From positions 1-64,000 of the forward strand of contig NZ_JAAFKD010000006.1 in assembly GCF_013299165.1 (NCBI RefSeq): 64,000 nt of DNA, in the 5' to 3' direction. This document shows positions 17,166 to 27,800 of this stretch, piece after piece. The notes under the pieces are model-generated. The model saw nothing but the letters and a program-made list of their open reading frames with translations, ran no database searches and was not told the origin of the DNA. Source of the DNA: Microcoleus sp. bin38.metabat.b11b12b14.051 (GTDB lineage Bacteria > Cyanobacteriota > Cyanobacteriia > Cyanobacteriales > Microcoleaceae). Each line of letters starts with the position of its first letter. The first letter of the stretch is position 1. Both the position numbers and the translations under genes were made by a program.

Positions 17166-17194
17166 CGATATTAACGCATTAGCTAAAGGTAGCT

Positions 17195-17265
17195 GTCAAC
17201 AGTCAACAGTCAACAGTCAACAGTCAACAGTCAACAGTCAACAGTCAACAGTCAACAGTCAACAG
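17195..17265 (+). repeat. Ten copies of heptamer GTCAACA
   Basis: A nearly pure (GTCAACA)n run ending about 30 bases before the cheR start. It differs by one base from the reverse complement of the GTTGACA family found after cheW. Confidence 0.9.
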
Positions 17266-17294
17266 AATGAACGCAAATCTACGAGCTAAAATCA

Positions 17295-18620
17295 ATGATA
17301 CAAGCAGCAATTGAAGCTCTACTCAGACAAAAAATTGGTTTGGATGCCCTGACTATTGGTTCTAATACAATTACTAGAGCCGTGAACCGTCGGATGGCAG
17401 ATTGCGGTTTGACTGATATAAATATTTACTTGGCAAAACTGCAAACATCCCCTCCAGAATTGGAAGAATTAATCGAAAGTGTCGTGATACCGGAAACTTG
17501 GTTTTTTCGCGATCGCGAACCTTTTGTTTTTTTGAGCCGCCACGTGCTTTCAGAATGGTTGCCCAAAAATCCCGGCAAAACCCTGCGCGTGTTGAGCCTT
17601 CCTTGCTCGACGGGGGAGGAACCTTACTCGATCGCGATCGCCCTACTCGAAGCTGGTTTAAATCCGAGCGACTTCAGCATCGATGCGGCAGATATCAGCA
17701 AAGTTGCTCTCAAAAAAGCGGCTCGCGGAGTTTATGGCAAAAACTCTTTCCGCGACAAAAACTTGGATTTTCGCGATCGCTATTTTACTCCGCTGGCGGG
17801 AGACCTTTATCAGTTGAATGACTCAGTGAGACGGAAAGTTAATTTTATTCAGGGAAACATTCTAGACAGCTATTTTTTAGTTGGTCAAATTCCTTACGAT
17901 GCAATTTTTTGCCGCAACGTGTTAATTTACTTTGATAGTGCAGGCAGAAGTCAGACTGTGCAACTTTTAAATCGGTTGTTGAAACCAGCAGGAATCTTGT
18001 TTTTAGGTCACTCGGAAAGCGGGCAAAAACTGCCTCCTCAATTTGTTTCGGTGCGTCACTCCCTAGCATTTGCTTACCGCAAAACCGAAATTCCCCAGAA
18101 TCAAGGCGAGGTAAAACAACAGGCGACTAACATCAATCATTCACGGCTAATTCGGGAGTTGAAACGCACAGAAAATAGGGATAAAGCCCCGATTTGGCAG
18201 TGGCCAAGTGTGAGCGGTAAATCCTCTGCTTCCCAGGAAAAATATCCGAGAGAGGGCGATAATTCGCAGGTTTTGCCAATTCGGACGATCGCCCCGACAC
18301 CAGCTCCTGCTAAGCCTGCTAGTGCCGATTTAGACGCAGCACGCCGCGCAGCCGATCGCGGACAATTGCAGGAAGCCGCCAAACTGTGCGAAACTTACCT
18401 CAGTCAAAATCCCACGAATGCTGATGCTTACGTCTTATTGGGGCAAGTTTACCAAGCAACGGGCGATCGCCAACAAGCTGAGCAATATTTCCAAAAAGCA
18501 ACTTACCTCAAACCGGATCACTATCAAGGGCTAATTCACCTGGCTTTGCTCAGAGAAGAGCGAGGAGATATTGCCGGTGCTGCGATCGTCCGCCAGCGCA
18601 TTCAGCGAATCGAAAAATAG
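17295..18620 (+). CDS. cheR: CheR methyltransferase with C-terminal TPRs (WspC-like)
   Basis: 441-residue chemoreceptor glutamate methyltransferase using SAM. The N-terminal all-helical CheR domain (about 1-75) ends in ETWFFRD. The catalytic domain (about 76-270) carries the SAM loop LSLPCSTGEEPYS (100-112) and the FCRNVLIYFD motif (205-214). After a Pro/Ala linker (about 330-342), residues 345-435 form tetratricopeptide repeats (AYVLLGQVYQATGD, AEQYFQKATYL). The CheR-TPR fusion is characteristic of WspC and other non-flagellar chemosensory systems. It is followed 29 bases later by the first MCP gene, consistent with one transcript. Confidence 0.93.
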   Translation: MIQAAIEALLRQKIGLDALTIGSNTITRAVNRRMADCGLTDINIYLAKLQTSPPELEELIESVVIPETWFFRDREPFVFLSRHVLSEWLPKNPGKTLRVLSLPCSTGEEPYSIAIALLEAGLNPSDFSIDAADISKVALKKAARGVYGKNSFRDKNLDFRDRYFTPLAGDLYQLNDSVRRKVNFIQGNILDSYFLVGQIPYDAIFCRNVLIYFDSAGRSQTVQLLNRLLKPAGILFLGHSESGQKLPPQFVSVRHSLAFAYRKTEIPQNQGEVKQQATNINHSRLIRELKRTENRDKAPIWQWPSVSGKSSASQEKYPREGDNSQVLPIRTIAPTPAPAKPASADLDAARRAADRGQLQEAAKLCETYLSQNPTNADAYVLLGQVYQATGDRQQAEQYFQKATYLKPDHYQGLIHLALLREERGDIAGAAIVRQRIQRIEK

Positions 18621-18649
18621 CCCGATAAGTAATAACTGAGAACCGAAGC

Positions 18650-20404
18650 ATGGACAACATTTTTAAGCATATGACTTTGCAAAGACGCATGATCGCTGCG
18701 TTTGTGTTCATGGGGGCGATCGTGCTGGTAGTGGCTTTAGTCGGCGCCAGCGGTAATTTTCGGCTATCTGCACACCTAGAGTCGCTCGCCAACAACGCTT
18801 ATCCGAGCACCGTAGCTTTGTGGAAAATCAACGAAGGACAAACACAGGTGCAGTCTTCCGATAGAATGCTGCTCAACGAAGCAATCAATGCTGACCAAAG
18901 ACGCCGAGAAATCGCCAGAATAAATAAGGCTTGGCAGCAGATAAATCAAGGTTTTAAAGAGTACGAAAAACTGCCGCGCGATGAAGATGAAGAAAAAATT
19001 TATCAAGAATTTAAACCGCTGTGGCAAAGGTGGGCTGATGCTCACAAACAATTCCAACAACTAAATATAGAATATGAAAAAGTAGGAATTATTAACCCCA
19101 GACAAATCCAAATTGATTTGCTAGAAAAAGGTCAAAATAAGTCACCAGAATTAGCAACTGCTAGAGCAGCAGTCGAGGTGCTTAACAGAATGAACGAAAA
19201 AGCGTTTAATGAGAAAATAACTACATTTCAAGCTGCGACAGAGGGAATGGTAGAACTCCTCAACTACAATCGCAAATTAGCAGCAGATTCGGCAAAATTA
19301 GCCGCAGAGGATATCACTCAAACTCGGTTCTGGGTGCTTTTAGGCACGCTGCTGGGCCCTTTGACGGCTGTAGTGTTTGGACTGTACTTTAGCAATACGA
19401 TCGCCAAACCGTTAGGCGCTAAAATTGCTGGAGTTGTGGATGTAGCCGAGAAAATGTCGATCGGCGATTTGACTTCTGAAGTTCATGTCAGCGAAACCAA
19501 AGACGAAATCAGCAAATTGCAGAACTCATTCCGCAGCATGAATCGGGGTTTAGCCGCATTAATCAAGCAAGTGCAAACATCGGGAATTCAAATCACTTCA
19601 TCAGCCACCCAAATAGCAGCTTCTGGCAAACAATTAGAAGCCACAGTCAACCAACAAGCAGCATCCACAAACGAAGTTGTAGCTACTGCCAAAGAAATCG
19701 CCTCCACCAGCGGTAAACTCGTAAAAACAATGGATGAAGTTTCGCACATGGCAGAGTCAACTGCCCGCGAAGCTGGCTCCGGTCAAAAAGAGTTAGGTCG
19801 CATGGAAAATACTATGAAACTATTGGGAAATTCCACCAACTCTATCTCTAACAAACTTGGAATAATTAGCGAAAAAGCTAACAATATCAACAGCATAGTT
19901 ACCACAATTACTAAAGTAGCAGATCAAACTAATTTACTTTCTTTAAACGCAGCCATAGAAGCTGAAAAAGCCGGAGAATACGGCATGGGTTTTGCCGTCG
20001 TCGCCCGCGAAATTCGCCGCCTCGCCGACCAAACAGCCGTGGCAACTTTAGATATTGAAAACATGGTAAAAGAAATGCAGTCAGCCGTTTCTACTGGGGT
20101 GATGGAAATGGATAAATTCTCCCATGAAGTCAGCCGGGGGATGGAAGATATTCGCAACATCGGCGTGCAATTAGCCGAAATTATTCAGCAAGTACAATCT
20201 CTCACTCCCCGCTTCGATTCGGTAAATCGAGGTATGGAAGCTCAATCAGAAGGAGCTCAGCAAATTAGCGAAACGATGGCCCAGTTGGCTGAAACTTCCC
20301 TGCAAACTGCTGATGCTTTGCGGGAAATTAATAGTGCGATCGCGCTTTTGAACGAAGCAGCCCAAGGGATGCGTCACGAAATTTCTCGATTCAAAGTCAG
20401 TTGA
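18650..20404 (+). CDS. Methyl-accepting chemotaxis protein 1 (4HB-HAMP-MCP, WspA-like)
   Basis: 584-residue transmembrane receptor: TM1 (about 13-32), a periplasmic four-helix-bundle type sensor (33-226), TM2 (228-248), HAMP (250-303) and a cytoplasmic signalling coiled coil with the hairpin tip around [20 protein letters not shown]. The tip sequence is that of standard MCPs and should bind CheW and CheA. This is the full-length member of a pair: its sensor, TM2 and signalling domains are clearly paralogous to the third receptor at 22266-23858. The ligand cannot be predicted. In Wsp systems the receptor WspA responds to surface contact. Confidence 0.92.
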   Translation: MDNIFKHMTLQRRMIAAFVFMGAIVLVVALVGASGNFRLSAHLESLANNAYPSTVALWKINEGQTQVQSSDRMLLNEAINADQRRREIARINKAWQQINQGFKEYEKLPRDEDEEKIYQEFKPLWQRWADAHKQFQQLNIEYEKVGIINPRQIQIDLLEKGQNKSPELATARAAVEVLNRMNEKAFNEKITTFQAATEGMVELLNYNRKLAADSAKLAAEDITQTRFWVLLGTLLGPLTAVVFGLYFSNTIAKPLGAKIAGVVDVAEKMSIGDLTSEVHVSETKDEISKLQNSFRSMNRGLAALIKQVQTSGIQITSSATQIAASGKQLEATVNQQAASTNEVVATAKEIASTSGKLVKTMDEVSHMAESTAREAGSGQKELGRMENTMKLLGNSTNSISNKLGIISEKANNINSIVTTITKVADQTNLLSLNAAIEAEKAGEYGMGFAVVAREIRRLADQTAVATLDIENMVKEMQSAVSTGVMEMDKFSHEVSRGMEDIRNIGVQLAEIIQQVQSLTPRFDSVNRGMEAQSEGAQQISETMAQLAETSLQTADALREINSAIALLNEAAQGMRHEISRFKVS

Positions 20405-20638
20405 GCGTTACTCGTAACCCAAGATTCGTCAGGATCGAACAATCTCAAATCACAAATTTTAAACCTCTAATGTTATCATATGATATTCAATAAATTAACC
20501 CTAGTAAAAACTGTTGGTAGTCAGGACTTCATTCCTCAGGATCGGCAGAGTGAAACCCTCACTACAAATAATTTGATGTGGGTTATTTTATGCACATAAT
20601 ATCGGCTCTTGCTAGCGCCAAAAGGAGATGTAATTTAA

Positions 20639-22264
20639 GTGCAGAAAAAATTAACTATTAAACAAATTTTGTGGAGGGGAATCGGCACAATTTTTATGTT
20701 AATATTTATAGCTAACATTGTCGCACAGCAAACTCAAAATACTTTAGTTAAGTCTTTAGACAACGTTACTTTGAGCTATAAAATTTTGCAAGAATTGGCA
20801 GAGTTAGATATGCTCCTCCTGGAGGCTGAAACCGGGCAGCGCGGTTATCTGTACACGGGAAAAGAGAATTTTTTAGACCCCTATAATAAAGCAAATGCCA
20901 GCATCAACGTGCAAGTAGCAAAGTTGAAAGAGAAGATTAGAAACCCAAAACAGCAACAAAAACTCGGTGAACTCCAAACCCTGATTAGAGAAAGAATAGA
21001 TTATTTAGAAAAAACTATTCAACTCCGCAAATCAGGTCGAGAACAGGAGGTAAAAAAAATAGTAAGCGCTGGAACGGGACTGAAGATTATGGCAAAGCTG
21101 AGGGGAAAAATTACAGAAATTAAGGAAGCAGAAAATCAATTATTGGATAACAGGAAGAAATTAGGTCGGGAATCTGAGATTTTTTCAACTTACTTTGCTG
21201 GGGCCAGCACTGTGATGATTGTGGGAGTTGGTGCGTTAATTTCTTGGATAATTATCCGGAACATTGCCCAATCTTTGGGAATAGCAGTAAAAGTTGCAGA
21301 AGAGGTATCGGCGGGAAATTTAACTACCAAGATTTCCGCAAGTTATCAGGGAGAAATTGGCAAATTGCTCGCCGGATTTCAAAGCATGAGTCACAACCTA
21401 AATTCTTTGATAGGGCAAGTGCAGAATTCGGCAATTCAAGTAACAGCTTCGTCTCAGGAAATTTCCGCATCTGGAAAACAATTAGAAGCGACTGTGACAG
21501 AACAAGCAGCTTCGATTATAGATGTAAAAAATACTACCAAAAATATTGCTTATACTTCTCGGGAACTGAAGCAGACAATTGAGGAAATTACTTTTACATT
21601 CCAAACTACAACCATAGCTGCTGAGGGCGGGCGGCGTAATTTAAGCCAGATGGAAAATACCATGCGGGATTTAGCAACTGCTACGAGTTCTATTTCTAGC
21701 CAACTAACTAACATCAGTGAAAAAGCTAACAATATTAGCAGAATTATTCTGACGATAACTAAAGTTGCTGACCAAACTAATTTACTGTCTTTGAATGCTG
21801 CAATCGAAGCCGAAAAAGCGGGAAAATATGGTAGCGGTTTTGCCGTAGTTGCCCTAGAAATTAGGCGCCTCGCCGATCAAACTGCTGTTGCTACTTTGGA
21901 TATAGAAAAAATGGTTAAAGAAATGCAGGCAGCAGTTTCGAGTGGGGTGACGGAAATGAATAGTTTTACTGAAGAAGTAAATGATAGCGTTGAGGATGTC
22001 GCAAGTGTGAGCTGGCAACTGACTGAAATTATCGAGCAGGTGCAAGCTATCACTCCGCGTTTTGAAGTTGTAAATCAGGGTATGGAGGCTCAGTCAGCAG
22101 GAGCTCAGCAAATTAGCGAGGTGATGGTGTATCTGAGTGAATCATCGTCGCAAACGGCGGACGCATTGCGCGAAATTAACGGGGCTATCTCTCAATTAAA
22201 TGACGCATCTCAAGGTCTGCATCAAGAAATATCTCGGTTTAAAGTAAGCAGTAAGGAATCGTAA
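20639..22264 (+). CDS. Methyl-accepting chemotaxis protein 2 (CHASE3-HAMP-MCP)
   Basis: 541 residues: TM1 (about 12-30), a periplasmic CHASE3-type helical sensor (about 35-175) with the tell-tale [12 protein letters not shown] motif (63-74), TM2 (184-206), HAMP (about 207-260) and a signalling coiled coil with the same [20 protein letters not shown] tip as its neighbours. The start is GTG at 20639, supported by an AAGGAG Shine-Dalgarno about 12 bases upstream; no better ATG fits the N-terminus. CHASE3 differs from the sensor of MCP1 and MCP3, so the cluster can sample at least two inputs. The 234-base space before it has no gene and may hold a promoter. Confidence 0.9.
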   Translation: MQKKLTIKQILWRGIGTIFMLIFIANIVAQQTQNTLVKSLDNVTLSYKILQELAELDMLLLEAETGQRGYLYTGKENFLDPYNKANASINVQVAKLKEKIRNPKQQQKLGELQTLIRERIDYLEKTIQLRKSGREQEVKKIVSAGTGLKIMAKLRGKITEIKEAENQLLDNRKKLGRESEIFSTYFAGASTVMIVGVGALISWIIIRNIAQSLGIAVKVAEEVSAGNLTTKISASYQGEIGKLLAGFQSMSHNLNSLIGQVQNSAIQVTASSQEISASGKQLEATVTEQAASIIDVKNTTKNIAYTSRELKQTIEEITFTFQTTTIAAEGGRRNLSQMENTMRDLATATSSISSQLTNISEKANNISRIILTITKVADQTNLLSLNAAIEAEKAGKYGSGFAVVALEIRRLADQTAVATLDIEKMVKEMQAAVSSGVTEMNSFTEEVNDSVEDVASVSWQLTEIIEQVQAITPRFEVVNQGMEAQSAGAQQISEVMVYLSESSSQTADALREINGAISQLNDASQGLHQEISRFKVSSKES

Positions 22265-22265
22265 A

Positions 22266-23858
22266 ATGTTTAAAAATATCAGTTTCAAACAGCGGATAAA
22301 TGCTGCATTTATCTTTCTAGCAGTGATTGTTTTAGCAGTGTCCTCTATCGGTTGGATGGGGAATTATCAGCTCGGCGGACATATTGATACGCTAGCTAAT
22401 AATTCCCTGCCGAGTATTAGTGGCTTGTGGAAAGTTAATGAAGGACAAACACAAATTGAGTCCTCGGAACGGGCTTTGCTGGATCTGGAACTCTCCCCAG
22501 ACGAAAGAAAAACTGAGTTGACGAGAATCCAGAAAGCTTGGGAGCAGATTAATGATGGTTTTAAAGAGTACGAAAACACGCCCCGGAGTACGGATGAAGA
22601 TAAATTGTACAAACAATTGCAGGAAAAATGGGATATTTGGAAGAAAAATCATCAAGCTTTTTTAGATTATAATAAAAAATTTGATAGTTTGGGAATTGCC
22701 AACCCATTTAAAAGGCAGATTGAGCTGATAAGCCAAGGTAATACCAAATCGCCCGAGCTTGATGCTGCTAGAAGGGCTGGCGCGTTTTACAATCAATTGA
22801 GCGATCGCGCAAAAGGGAATCGCCCCTCCTTTGAAGCAGCTACTAACTTAATTTTGGAAGACCTCAAAATTAATGAAGCTACCGCACAACTAGCTAAACA
22901 GGAGTCAAAAAACGATATTAGTCAAACCACTTTTTGGGTAATTGTTGGCACGATCCTCGGGCCGCTAACAGCGGGACTGTTTGGACTGTTCCTCACGGGT
23001 GCGGTATCCCAAACTCTGGAAAATCAAATAGATATGTCCGGTATCAAAATTAGCGGTTCTACTAATCAAATTGCTGCTTCTGGTAAGGAATTGGAAGCGA
23101 CGATGAACCAACAAGTCGCCTCGACTAACGAAGTGGTAGCTACCGCTAGAGAAATTGCTGCTACTGCTATGCAACTGGCGAGGACAATGGATGAAGTTTC
23201 CCAGATGTCCCACCAAGCTGCTCAATCGGCTGGTGGTGGTAAACAAGAAATTGGTCGCATGGAGTCCACGATGAATAAATTAGCAGATTCTACCAGTGCT
23301 ATTTCTGGTAAATTGGGAGTTATTAGCGAAAAAGCTAATAATATTAACAGTATTATCACGACGATTACGAAGGTGGCGGATCAAACTAATTTGCTTTCGC
23401 TCAACGCGGCTATTGAAGCGGAAAAAGCGGGTGAGTATGGGTTGGGTTTTGCAGTTGTTGCGAGGGAAATTCGGCGGCTGGCAGATCAAACGGCGGTGGC
23501 TACTTTGGATATTGAAAATATGGTTAAAGAAATGCAGTCTGCTGTGGGTGTTGGTGTGATGGAAATGGATAAGTTTACTAATGAGGTGCGCCGGGGGGTG
23601 GAAGATGTGCAAACTATTAGTTTGCAGTTGGAGTCGATTATTCAGCGGGTGGAAGCTTTAACTCCGCGTTTTGAAGAGGTGAATGAGGGGATGGACGCGC
23701 AGTCTCAGGGAGCTCAGCAAATTAGTGAGGCGATGGTGCAGTTGAGTGAGGCTTCTTCGCAAACTGCGTCGGCACTGCGGGATATCAATGGGGCGATCGG
23801 GCAAGTTAACGATGCTACACTTGGTTTGCGTCACGAAATGCTAGCGTTTTTAAAGTAA
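22266..23858 (+). CDS. Methyl-accepting chemotaxis protein 3, lacking HAMP
   Basis: 530-residue paralog of MCP1. TM1 (about 13-31), periplasmic four-helix-type sensor with the same WKVNEGQTQIESSERALL core, and TM2 (223-245) are all present. Right after TM2 the sequence passes from GAVSQTLENQIDMSG (245-259) into the signalling coil (NQIAASGKELEAT), omitting roughly 55 residues that form the HAMP domain in MCP1. The tip [20 protein letters not shown] is intact. The ATG starts 1 base after the stop of MCP2, so they are co-transcribed. The deletion is a clean in-frame loss and should change signal transmission between membrane and kinase. Confidence 0.9.
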   Translation: MFKNISFKQRINAAFIFLAVIVLAVSSIGWMGNYQLGGHIDTLANNSLPSISGLWKVNEGQTQIESSERALLDLELSPDERKTELTRIQKAWEQINDGFKEYENTPRSTDEDKLYKQLQEKWDIWKKNHQAFLDYNKKFDSLGIANPFKRQIELISQGNTKSPELDAARRAGAFYNQLSDRAKGNRPSFEAATNLILEDLKINEATAQLAKQESKNDISQTTFWVIVGTILGPLTAGLFGLFLTGAVSQTLENQIDMSGIKISGSTNQIAASGKELEATMNQQVASTNEVVATAREIAATAMQLARTMDEVSQMSHQAAQSAGGGKQEIGRMESTMNKLADSTSAISGKLGVISEKANNINSIITTITKVADQTNLLSLNAAIEAEKAGEYGLGFAVVAREIRRLADQTAVATLDIENMVKEMQSAVGVGVMEMDKFTNEVRRGVEDVQTISLQLESIIQRVEALTPRFEEVNEGMDAQSQGAQQISEAMVQLSEASSQTASALRDINGAIGQVNDATLGLRHEMLAFLK

Positions 23859-24023
23859 ATAGGGAGTGGGCTACTCAACTCGATTTGTTAAAATAATAAC
23901 AGGTGTAGCCAGGATAAATCTCAAATTGAATCTTTTTTATAATAGGAGCATATCTGAATAAAATCTAAAATCTAGCAGCTAAAAACTAAAATCTAAAAAC
24001 TAAAATCTAAAATCTAAAATCGA

Positions 24024-24692
24024 ATGACTGATGATTGCTGGAATCGGATCGGAGTTGGGGGCGATCGCACTTGTCCCGAATTAAAAAGATTTATTCACTG
24101 TCGTAACTGTCCTGTGTATTCCGACGCGGGCCGCAGTTTGCTAGAACAGGAATTGCCCGCAGGATATCTGGAAGAGTGGACTAATTTATTGCGATCGAGC
24201 CAAGGAGTAACTAACGCCGTTACCGCTGCGGGTACTGTGTCTGTAGGTATTTTTAGGTTGAACGGCGAATGGCTGGCTTTACCCGCCCAACTTTTTAAAG
24301 AAGTGACGCAGATATCTGTCATTCACACTGTGCCGCACCGCAGCAATAATATATTTATTGGTTTGGTGAATATTCGGGGTGAAATCCAGTTGTGTATTTC
24401 GCTAAAAGCACTTTTGGGATTGGAAGCAGCAGATGCTAGCAGACAAAATATTAGTCCTGTTGTTTACCAACGGATGGTAGTTGTTGAGAGAGAAGGTAGT
24501 CGCTGGGTGTTTGAGGTAGATGAAATTTATGGGATTCACCGCATTCTGCCGGAGCAAATCAAAAATGTCCCGGCTACTGTTTCTAAAGTGCCAGAAACTT
24601 ATACTAAAGGGATTATAAGTTGGCAGGGGCAAAGTGTTTGTTATCTGGATGATGATTTGCTGTTTTATACCTTAACTAAAAAGATTATCTGA
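24024..24692 (+). CDS. CheW-like protein with Cys-rich N-terminus (WspD-like)
   Basis: 222-residue CheW-domain protein, the second scaffold of the cluster. The N-terminal 35 residues contain DDCWNRIGVGGDRTCPEL and FIHCRNCPVYS, placing cysteines at 5, 17, 26 and 29. As I recall, the WspD family has an almost identical N-terminal motif. The CheW core (about 70-220) includes FIGLVNIRGEIQLCISL and EVDEIYGIHRI. The cysteine cluster could bind a metal or Fe-S centre, or mediate a redox contact; this is not established. The gene sits between the MCPs and cheA, the same order as in wspABCDEF. It is preceded by an AAAATCT heptamer run. Confidence 0.9.
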   Translation: MTDDCWNRIGVGGDRTCPELKRFIHCRNCPVYSDAGRSLLEQELPAGYLEEWTNLLRSSQGVTNAVTAAGTVSVGIFRLNGEWLALPAQLFKEVTQISVIHTVPHRSNNIFIGLVNIRGEIQLCISLKALLGLEAADASRQNISPVVYQRMVVVEREGSRWVFEVDEIYGIHRILPEQIKNVPATVSKVPETYTKGIISWQGQSVCYLDDDLLFYTLTKKII

Positions 24693-24870
24693 TGCAAAAC
24701 CTGGCGAATGGAATTCGTTTTTACACACATAAAATCTGGCGAATGGAATCGGGCGAATGGAATTCGCGTCTACACAGGCGAAACCCGGATTGCCAAGGAT
24801 TGAAGAAGACCGGGCGAATGGAATTCGCGTCTACACAAACACTCACGCGCATTGCCAAGGGTTGAAATAA
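24693..24870 (+). repeat. Dispersed repeat with GGGCGAATGGAATTCGCG units
   Basis: Four degenerate copies of GCGAATGGAATTCG(CG)TCTACACA, some followed by ATTGCCAAGG(A/G)TTGAA, fill the space between the WspD-like gene and cheA. The GCGAATGGAATTCGC core is itself an inverted repeat. Confidence 0.75.
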
Positions 24871-24888
24871 ATTAAGGATTAATAAAAA

Positions 24889-27800
24889 ATGAGCAATCAA
24901 GATATGAGCAATTTCTCCATGATGGATTTATTTCGCATGGAGGCGGACACCCAAGTAGGAATATTAAATGAGAACATTCTGTTACTGGAAAATAACCCGA
25001 GTTCTCCTGCTGAATTGGAATCTTTGATGCGTGCTGCTCACTCGCTTAAAGGCGCGGCGCGGATTGTGGGACTGGATGCTGCTGTGCGAATCGCTCACGT
25101 GATGGAGGATTGCTTTGTGGCGGCGCAGGCTGGATCGATCGCCCTAGACTCACCTGATAAGATTGATGTGATGCTGCGGGCGATCGACCTTTTGGCCCAA
25201 ATCAGCCAGATCCCGGAAACCGAGATCGAAAATTGGCTTCCGGTTAATCTATCGCAAATTGAAACCTTAGAAACTGCTATTTTAGCAATTATCAATAACG
25301 AACAATTAGATTTTAACAGCGGATATGAAGCAGAAAAAATAGAAATACCTATGATTTTGGCTAGCGATAATCCGCTAGAGTCATCATCGGAAAATTATCT
25401 TGTTTTTACCGAAACAACAACAAATTCCGCACAACTAAATTCAGATATTCATCAAGAAATATTGCCAGAATTGCCGTCTGTTGAAACTCCGGAAACTCGG
25501 CTGCTAAAAACTGATTTGTCGATGTTGGCTTTATTTTCAGGAGAAGTAGAAACTCAATCAATTCTGTTAAAGCAAACTTTGCTATCGCTCAAAAATAACC
25601 CCAATGAATACTTAGACTTGGACTCCCTCGTCAAATCCGCTCATTTAATTAAGGGTGCTGGTAGAATAGTTCATTTTAATGAAATCGTTAAACTTGCTAA
25701 GGCGATAGAAAATACATTTCTGGGACTTCAGAAGCACAAAGCTAGCTTAAATGAAAGTCAAATTGACAGCCTGCTTGTCGGAGTAAATATCCTGGTAAAT
25801 ATGCAGGAAATTCCGGCGCTGGAGATCGAAAATTGGCTTGCCCAACGAGACGGAGAAATAGATCAGATTGTGGCCGCGATCGCTCTCATTACCCAAGCAG
25901 CTCAAACTCAGCACCCAGCAATTACCTCGGCAGTTACCTCACAAAAATCGGCAGAGCTAACGAGTTCTCCAACAACGCCCGTACCGCCGCCACCGATATC
26001 TAAAAATGCTCCGTCGGCACCTACGAAAAATAGCGGTAAAACTTCTGCAAATGGCGATTTACAAGCAATAAATGTAGATCGACGCCAGACTAAAATTGCT
26101 AGCGGACAACCTTCAAGTTCAGATATTAGAGAAAACGCTCAAAAGGCGAAAGCGGCAGACCGCGTAGTGCGAGTAAATGCGGAAAATTTAAATCGGATTA
26201 TGGGTTTGGCGGGCGAATCTTTAGTAGAAGCAAAATGGTTGCAACCGTTTGCTGATTCATTGTTGAAACTGAGAGCAAATCAAGGGCAATTGTATAGTTT
26301 GTTGGAGAAATTGCAGGAATCTTTAAGCGATTCTGTCCTGGATCAGCGCTCGGAAGATTATCTGGGGAGTGCTCGCAAAAAAGCTAACGATTGCCGCCAT
26401 ATTTTGTCCGATCGCCTCAACGAACTAGAACTGTTTGCGCGCCGTTCGGCAAATTTGTCTGACCGCTTGTACCGAGAGGTGATTGCTAGTAATATGAGAC
26501 CGTTTGCCGACGGCGTGCAACCTTTTCCGCGAATGCTGAGAGATTTGGCGAGACAGTTGGGCAAACAAGTGAAATTTGAAGTGCTGGGCAAATCTACTCA
26601 GGTCGATCGAGATATTTTAGAAAAATTAGAAGCACCGCTGACGCACATTTTACGCAATGCTCTCGATCACGGTATCGAGGCTCCTGAAGCTCGTTTAGCT
26701 GCGGGAAAACCTGCCGAAGGTACGATCAGGATGGAAGCAGCACACCGCGGCGGGATGCTGTCAATTACCGTCTCGGATGACGGTAAGGGAATAGAATCGG
26801 AAAACCTGCGCCAAAAAATTGTGACTAAGGGGATGGTGAGTGCGGAAATAGCGGCGAATTTGACTGAACCGGAACTGATGGATTTTTTGTTTTTGCCGGG
26901 ATTTTCTACTGCTAGTCAAGTTACGGAAATTTCGGGGCGCGGCGTGGGCTTGGATATTGTGCAAAGCATGGTGCAGGAGGTTGGCGGCATTCTGCGAGCG
27001 ACATCTTTGCCGGGAAAAGGTATGAATTTTCATTTGCAGTTGCCGCTAACTCTGTCGGTAATTCGGACGCTGTTGGTGGAAATTTCGGGGGAACCTTATG
27101 CTTTTCCGCTGACTCGGATCGATCGCATTGTGATGGTTGACTCTGCTGAGATTGCGATCGCCGAAAACCGACAGTATTTTACTCTTGACAACCAAAACAT
27201 TGGTTTGGTGACGGGTTATCAAGTGTTGCAGTTACCGCCGCCCGATCGCAAGTTGGATTTGCTGCCGGTGATCGTGATTAGCGATCGATCTAGCAGTTAC
27301 GGTTTGGCTGTAGACAAGTTTCTAGGGGAACGCGATTTAGTTGTCAGGCCTTTAGATCCGCGTTTGGGTAAGGTAGCGGATATCAGCGCCGCTGCTTTTA
27401 TGGAAGACGGTGCGCCGGTGCTGATTATCGATGTTGAGGATTTGGTGCGATCGACTGATAAGCTGCTGACTGAAACTCGGTTGCAAAAAGTTAGTCAAAC
27501 TGCACAAACTGCTGAATCAAAAAATCGCAAGCGCGTTTTGGTCGTAGATGATTCGATTACAGTCCGAGAAGTAGAGCGAAAACTTTTAGAAAATCAAGGG
27601 TATGAAGTTGAAATAGCTGTTAATGGTATGGACGGTTGGAATGCTTTGCGAACGGGGCAGTTTGATTTGGTAATCAGCGATGTTGATATGCCGCGGATGA
27701 CGGGAATTGAACTGGTAAGTCAAATTAAAAATCATTCGGGTTTAAAGTCGATTCCGGTGATTATTGTTTCTTACAAAGACCGCGAAGAAGATAGAATCAG

